Shown here: one piece after another, positions 6,242 to 7,834 of the stretch
Numbering within the stretch: position 1 is the first letter of the stretch
Layout of the letters: the number at the start of each line of letters is the position of its first letter
NCBI GenBank assembly: GCA_002394235.1
Contig: DGTF01000063.1
Location: forward strand, 26,019 to 33,852
Direction of reading: 5' to 3'
Length of the DNA stretch: 7,834 nt
From: Eubacterium sp. UBA4343
GTDB lineage: Bacteria > Bacillota > Clostridia > Lachnospirales > Lachnospiraceae
The notes under the pieces: generated by a model
The model's input: only the letters and a program-made list of their open reading frames with translations
The model's database searches: none
Told to the model about the DNA's origin: nothing
Made by a program: the position numbers and the translations under genes

Positions 6242-7432
6242 ATGTATCAGGCATTTTTAATCAAATACGCGGAGATTGGTATCAAAGGAAAGAACAGGCA
6301 TCTCTTTGAGGACGCGCTTGTGCATCATATTGTCAGGGCGCTGAAGAGAGTTGACGGGACCTTTGAGGTCACCAGGGAAATGGGAAGAATCTATGTCCGT
6401 GCTGATGGTGACTTCGACTATGAGGGCACGATAGAGGCGCTGAAGACAGTGTTCGGGATCGCGGGGATCAGCCCGGTTCTGATCATTGAGGATATGGATT
6501 ATGACAATGTCAAGGCGCAGGTCGCGGAGTTTGTGAGAACTGTTTATCCGGAGGGAACTCCGAGAACGTTCAAGGTCGTTGCCAGAAGACCAAACAAGAA
6601 ATATCCGCATGATTCCATGGAACTCAATGCAGATCTGGGCGAGGCTGTTCTTCTCGGCTGTCCGTGGATGAAGGTTGATGTGCATAATCCGGATGTAGTG
6701 CTTTCTGTAGAGGTACGTCAGAGCATTTATGTCTATTCCGAGACAATACCCGGGCCGGGAGGAATGCCCGTGGGGTCGAACGGAAGCGCGGAGCTTCTGC
6801 TATCAGGAGGAATCGATTCTCCGGTTGCGGGGTATATGATCGCAAAGCGTGGTGTAAAGATCGATGCGGTGTATTTCCATGCGCCGCCGTACACCAGTGA
6901 GCGGGCAAAGCAGAAGGTCGTCGATCTGGCAAAGCTCGTGGCGAGATATGCCGGACAGATTCGGCTTCACATTGTGAACTTTACGGATATCCAGATGGCA
7001 ATTTACGAAAAATGTCCGCACGAGGAGCTCACGATTATCATGAGAAGATACATGATGCGAATCGCGGAGATTTTTGCTGGACAGGACGGTGCGCTTGGAC
7101 TGATCACCGGAGAGAGTATTGGTCAGGTGGCCAGCCAGACGGCACAGAGCCTTCTGTGTACCAATGCTGTGTGCAAGCTTCCCGTTTATCGTCCGCTGAT
7201 CGGTTTTGATAAGCAGGAGATCGTGGACCGTGCGCAGCAGATCGGGACCTTCGATACTTCGATCCTGCCGTTCGAGGATTGCTGCACGATTTTTGTCGCA
7301 AAGCATCCTGTGACACATCCGATTTTGAAGGTCATCGAGCGCTCAGAGCATAAGCTGGATGATGTCATCGAGCCGCTGATGAAGGAAGCAATTGAGACGA
7401 CGGAAACGATTGTGGTGGACGGAGAGGAATAA
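6242..7432 (+). CDS. thiI: tRNA 4-thiouridine synthetase / thiazole sulfurtransferase ThiI
   Basis: ATP-dependent enzyme that adenylates U8 of tRNA and transfers sulfur to give 4-thiouridine; in many bacteria it also feeds sulfur to ThiS for thiamin thiazole. The product is 396 residues from ATG 6242. An N-terminal ferredoxin-like domain (MYQAFLIKYAEIGIKGKNR, 1-60) is followed by a THUMP RNA-binding domain (about 61-165, with KVVARRPNKKYP) and a PP-loop adenylation domain with SGGIDSPVAG at 188-197 and GESIGQVASQT from 290. Cys347-Cys348 in FEDCC align with the conserved catalytic-domain cysteine of enterobacterial ThiI. There is no C-terminal rhodanese domain, as usual in Firmicutes, so sulfur should come directly from the upstream desulfurase. 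AAGGA (6227-6231) supports ATG 6242; an in-frame GTG at 6212 would add ten residues unlike the family. A structured repeat region begins immediately after the stop. Confidence 0.96.
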   Translation: MYQAFLIKYAEIGIKGKNRHLFEDALVHHIVRALKRVDGTFEVTREMGRIYVRADGDFDYEGTIEALKTVFGIAGISPVLIIEDMDYDNVKAQVAEFVRTVYPEGTPRTFKVVARRPNKKYPHDSMELNADLGEAVLLGCPWMKVDVHNPDVVLSVEVRQSIYVYSETIPGPGGMPVGSNGSAELLLSGGIDSPVAGYMIAKRGVKIDAVYFHAPPYTSERAKQKVVDLAKLVARYAGQIRLHIVNFTDIQMAIYEKCPHEELTIIMRRYMMRIAEIFAGQDGALGLITGESIGQVASQTAQSLLCTNAVCKLPVYRPLIGFDKQEIVDRAQQIGTFDTSILPFEDCCTIFVAKHPVTHPILKVIERSEHKLDDVIEPLMKEAIETTETIVVDGEE

Positions 7433-7435
7433 GAG

Positions 7436-7475
7436 GCGGCGCTTCGCACCGCTCCATGCTCATACCTGTTGTCGT
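7436..7475. repeat. 40-bp direct repeat, copy A (next to thiI stop)
   Basis: It matches 7795-7834 at 39 of 40 positions (C at 7454, T at 7813), offset 359 bp. It starts 3 nt after the thiI stop and contains an upper hairpin GCGG-C-GC-TTC-GC-A-CCGC and the box TGCTCATACCTGTTG (7457-7471). The pairing left arm (AACAGG..) seen in the second copy is absent, so this is half of an element, truncated at the gene end. Confidence 0.9.
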
Positions 7476-7480
7476 CGCTA

Positions 7481-7526
7481 ATGTTCTTGCCCACTGGTGA
7501 GCAAGCTCCCCGTGGGCCAAGAACAT
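7481..7526. repeat. 46-nt imperfect palindrome
   Basis: ATGTTCTTG (7481-7489) pairs with CAAGAACAT (7518-7526) and CCCAC (7490-7494) with GTGGG (7512-7516), with one bulged C. GG and GAG pair further in with CC and CTC, leaving the loop CAAG. That is about 19 bp of stem in 46 nt. No T-tract follows on either strand, so it is not a standard terminator. It differs from the other hairpins in having no TTC/GAA triloop. Confidence 0.85.
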
Positions 7527-7552
7527 ATTGTATCACAAAGTGTATAAGCTAC

Positions 7553-7584
7553 GGATTGCTCCGTGCTTCGCACTCTCGCAATCC
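7553..7584 (-). repeat. Stem-loop with GAA triloop
   Basis: GGATTGC (7553-7559) pairs with GCAATCC (7578-7584). An internal loop TCC/TCTC (GGA/GAGA on minus) separates it from GTGC-TTC-GCAC (7563-7573). It is followed after 1 nt by the next stem-loop. Confidence 0.8.
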
Positions 7585-7585
7585 T

Positions 7586-7638
7586 ACAGGTATTCGCACT
7601 TCTGTGCCACTTGCGCGTCACTTCGTGCTCATACCTGT
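7586..7638 (-). repeat. Stem-loop, paralogue 1 of the ACAGGTAT element
   Basis: ACAGGTAT (7586-7593) pairs perfectly with ATACCTGT (7631-7638). A symmetric TC/TC internal loop (GA/GA on minus) leads to GCAC (7596-7599) with GTGC (7625-7628). A weaker upper stem pairs GTG (7604-7606) with CAC (7619-7621). The architecture matches 7776-7829. Confidence 0.8.
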
Positions 7639-7641
7639 TGC

Positions 7642-7707
7642 CTTCGAAATCGCATACAGTCTCTTACGCGCGCTTCGCGTGCGACGATCCTGCCTGCGTT
7701 TTCGAAG
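7642..7707 (-). repeat. 66-nt stem-loop with long lower arm and GC-rich tip
   Basis: CTTCGAAATCGCA (7642-7654) pairs with TGCGTTTTCGAAG (7695-7707) at 12 of 13 positions. The tip is CGCGCGC-TTC-GCGTGCG (7667-7683), again a TTC (GAA on minus) triloop. Both 11-12-nt connectors are unpaired. Confidence 0.8.
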
Positions 7708-7740
7708 AGCTGTTTAAACTATGATACTGTATAAGTCCCC

Positions 7741-7774
7741 GCGTCACTTCGCTGCTTCGCAGCTTCCGTGCCGC
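7741..7774 (-). repeat. Stem-loop with GCTGC-TTC-GCAGC tip
   Basis: GCG-T-CAC (7741-7747) pairs with GTG-C-CGC (7768-7774) around one mismatch. After a TTC/TTCC internal loop the tip GCTGC-TTC-GCAGC (7751-7763) closes perfectly. One nucleotide separates it from the next stem-loop. GCGTCACTTCG at its start also occurs at 7615-7625. Confidence 0.8.
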
Positions 7775-7775
7775 T

Positions 7776-7829
7776 AACAGGCATTCGCATTCTCGCGGCG
7801 CTTCGCACCGCTTCATGCTCATACCTGTT
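7776..7829 (-). repeat. Stem-loop, paralogue 2 of the ACAGGTAT element
   Basis: AACAGGCAT (7776-7784) pairs with ATACCTGTT (7821-7829) with one C/A mismatch that is a G-U pair on the minus strand. A TC/TC internal loop is followed by GCAT (7787-7790) with ATGC (7815-7818). A TCTC/TTC internal loop then leads to the tip GCGGCGC-TTC-GCACCGC (7795-7811), whose C/A mismatch is also a G-U pair on minus. Confidence 0.85.
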
Positions 7830-7834
7830 GTCGT
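7795..7834. repeat. 40-bp direct repeat, copy B (window edge)
   Basis: This is the second copy of 7436-7475 (39 of 40 identical). The window ends with the repeat still matching, so its real length, and whether a whole 359-bp unit is repeated in tandem, cannot be seen here. Confidence 0.9.

Larger units (their letters stand above)
7433..7834 (-). ncRNA. Chain of stem-loops: candidate minus-strand structured RNA or folding repeat element
   Basis: This gene-free 402-nt end of the window is almost entirely self-complementary: a partial hairpin against the thiI stop (7436-7452), then stem-loops at 7481-7526, 7553-7584, 7586-7638, 7642-7707, 7741-7774 and 7776-7829. Several are separated by only 1-3 nt. 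On the minus strand most apical loops are GAA triloops closed by GC pairs and internal loops are GA/GA or GAA/GAGA. Plus-strand C/A mismatches at 7799/7807, 7782/7823 and 7616/7609 become G-U pairs. One case goes the other way (7670/7680). The balance favours a structure on the minus strand, as RNA or single-stranded DNA. Two unstructured linkers, 7527-7552 and 7708-7740, share TGTATAAG. The element is open at the right edge. Family unknown. Short open frames across it look like translation of repeats and lack ribosome sites. Confidence 0.45.

Noticed and set aside
7481..7526. Intrinsic terminator of thiI
   Set aside because: The stem is strong, but neither strand has a T-tract after it, and it is about 50 nt from the stop. 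It may still slow transcription.
7469..7734. Two overlapping plus-strand open frames of 82 and 68 codons after thiI
   Set aside because: They run through the hairpin chain, have no ribosome binding site, and their Cys/Arg/Ser-rich sequence follows from repeated CTTCGC-type motifs, so they are most likely translation of structured repeats.
7433..7834. CRISPR array
   Set aside because: Repeats are not evenly spaced, spacers are themselves palindromic, and no constant 28-37-bp repeat occurs more than twice.

Overview
The window reads as a chromosomal segment of an anaerobic low-GC-phylum bacterium (Clostridia), most like Lachnospiraceae. This rests on the protein sequences (a DnaK ending in a Gly/Gln-rich tail plus DADYKEV, a PrmA with the GYEKYDIV..ANILAD block, a short ThiI without rhodanese domain), on the order dnaK-dnaJ-prmA-rsmE, which is conserved in Firmicutes, and on purine-rich Shine-Dalgarno sites. 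The genes look moderately GC-rich, by eye a little over 50 %. Genus cannot be fixed from the sequence alone.

Layout: positions 1-2615 hold the end of the heat-shock operon: dnaK cut by the left edge, a 105-nt spacer with a possible 24-codon arginine-rich small ORF, and complete dnaJ. Positions 2616-3090 hold no convincing gene but are dense in signals: a strong plus-strand RNA hairpin, three tandem copies of a 17-bp unit, a promoter-like pair just after them, a nested stem-loop with a terminator-like core and T-tract, and a second promoter-like site before prmA. Positions 3091-7432 hold four housekeeping genes on the same strand: prmA (ribosomal protein L11 methylation), rsmE (16S rRNA m3U methylation), a NifS/IscS-type cysteine desulfurase, and thiI (tRNA 4-thiouridine and thiazole sulfur transfer). 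The desulfurase is the expected sulfur donor for the neighbouring rhodanese-less ThiI, so the run combines translation-apparatus modification with sulfur relay.

Positions 7433-7834 are the unusual part. From directly after the thiI stop to the right edge the DNA is an almost unbroken chain of stem-loops, with a 40-bp direct repeat at its two ends. Read on the minus strand, most hairpins have GAA triloops (five copies of GCGAAGC), GA/GA internal loops, and G-T wobbles where the plus strand shows C/A mismatches. Two of the stem-loops are diverged copies of each other with a compensatory base-pair change. This suggests a conserved structured element, either a minus-strand RNA or a single-stranded-DNA-folding mobile repeat, that continues beyond the window. 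I cannot assign it to a known family. It is the best candidate here for something undescribed, although it could also be a member of a dispersed intergenic repeat family of this lineage.
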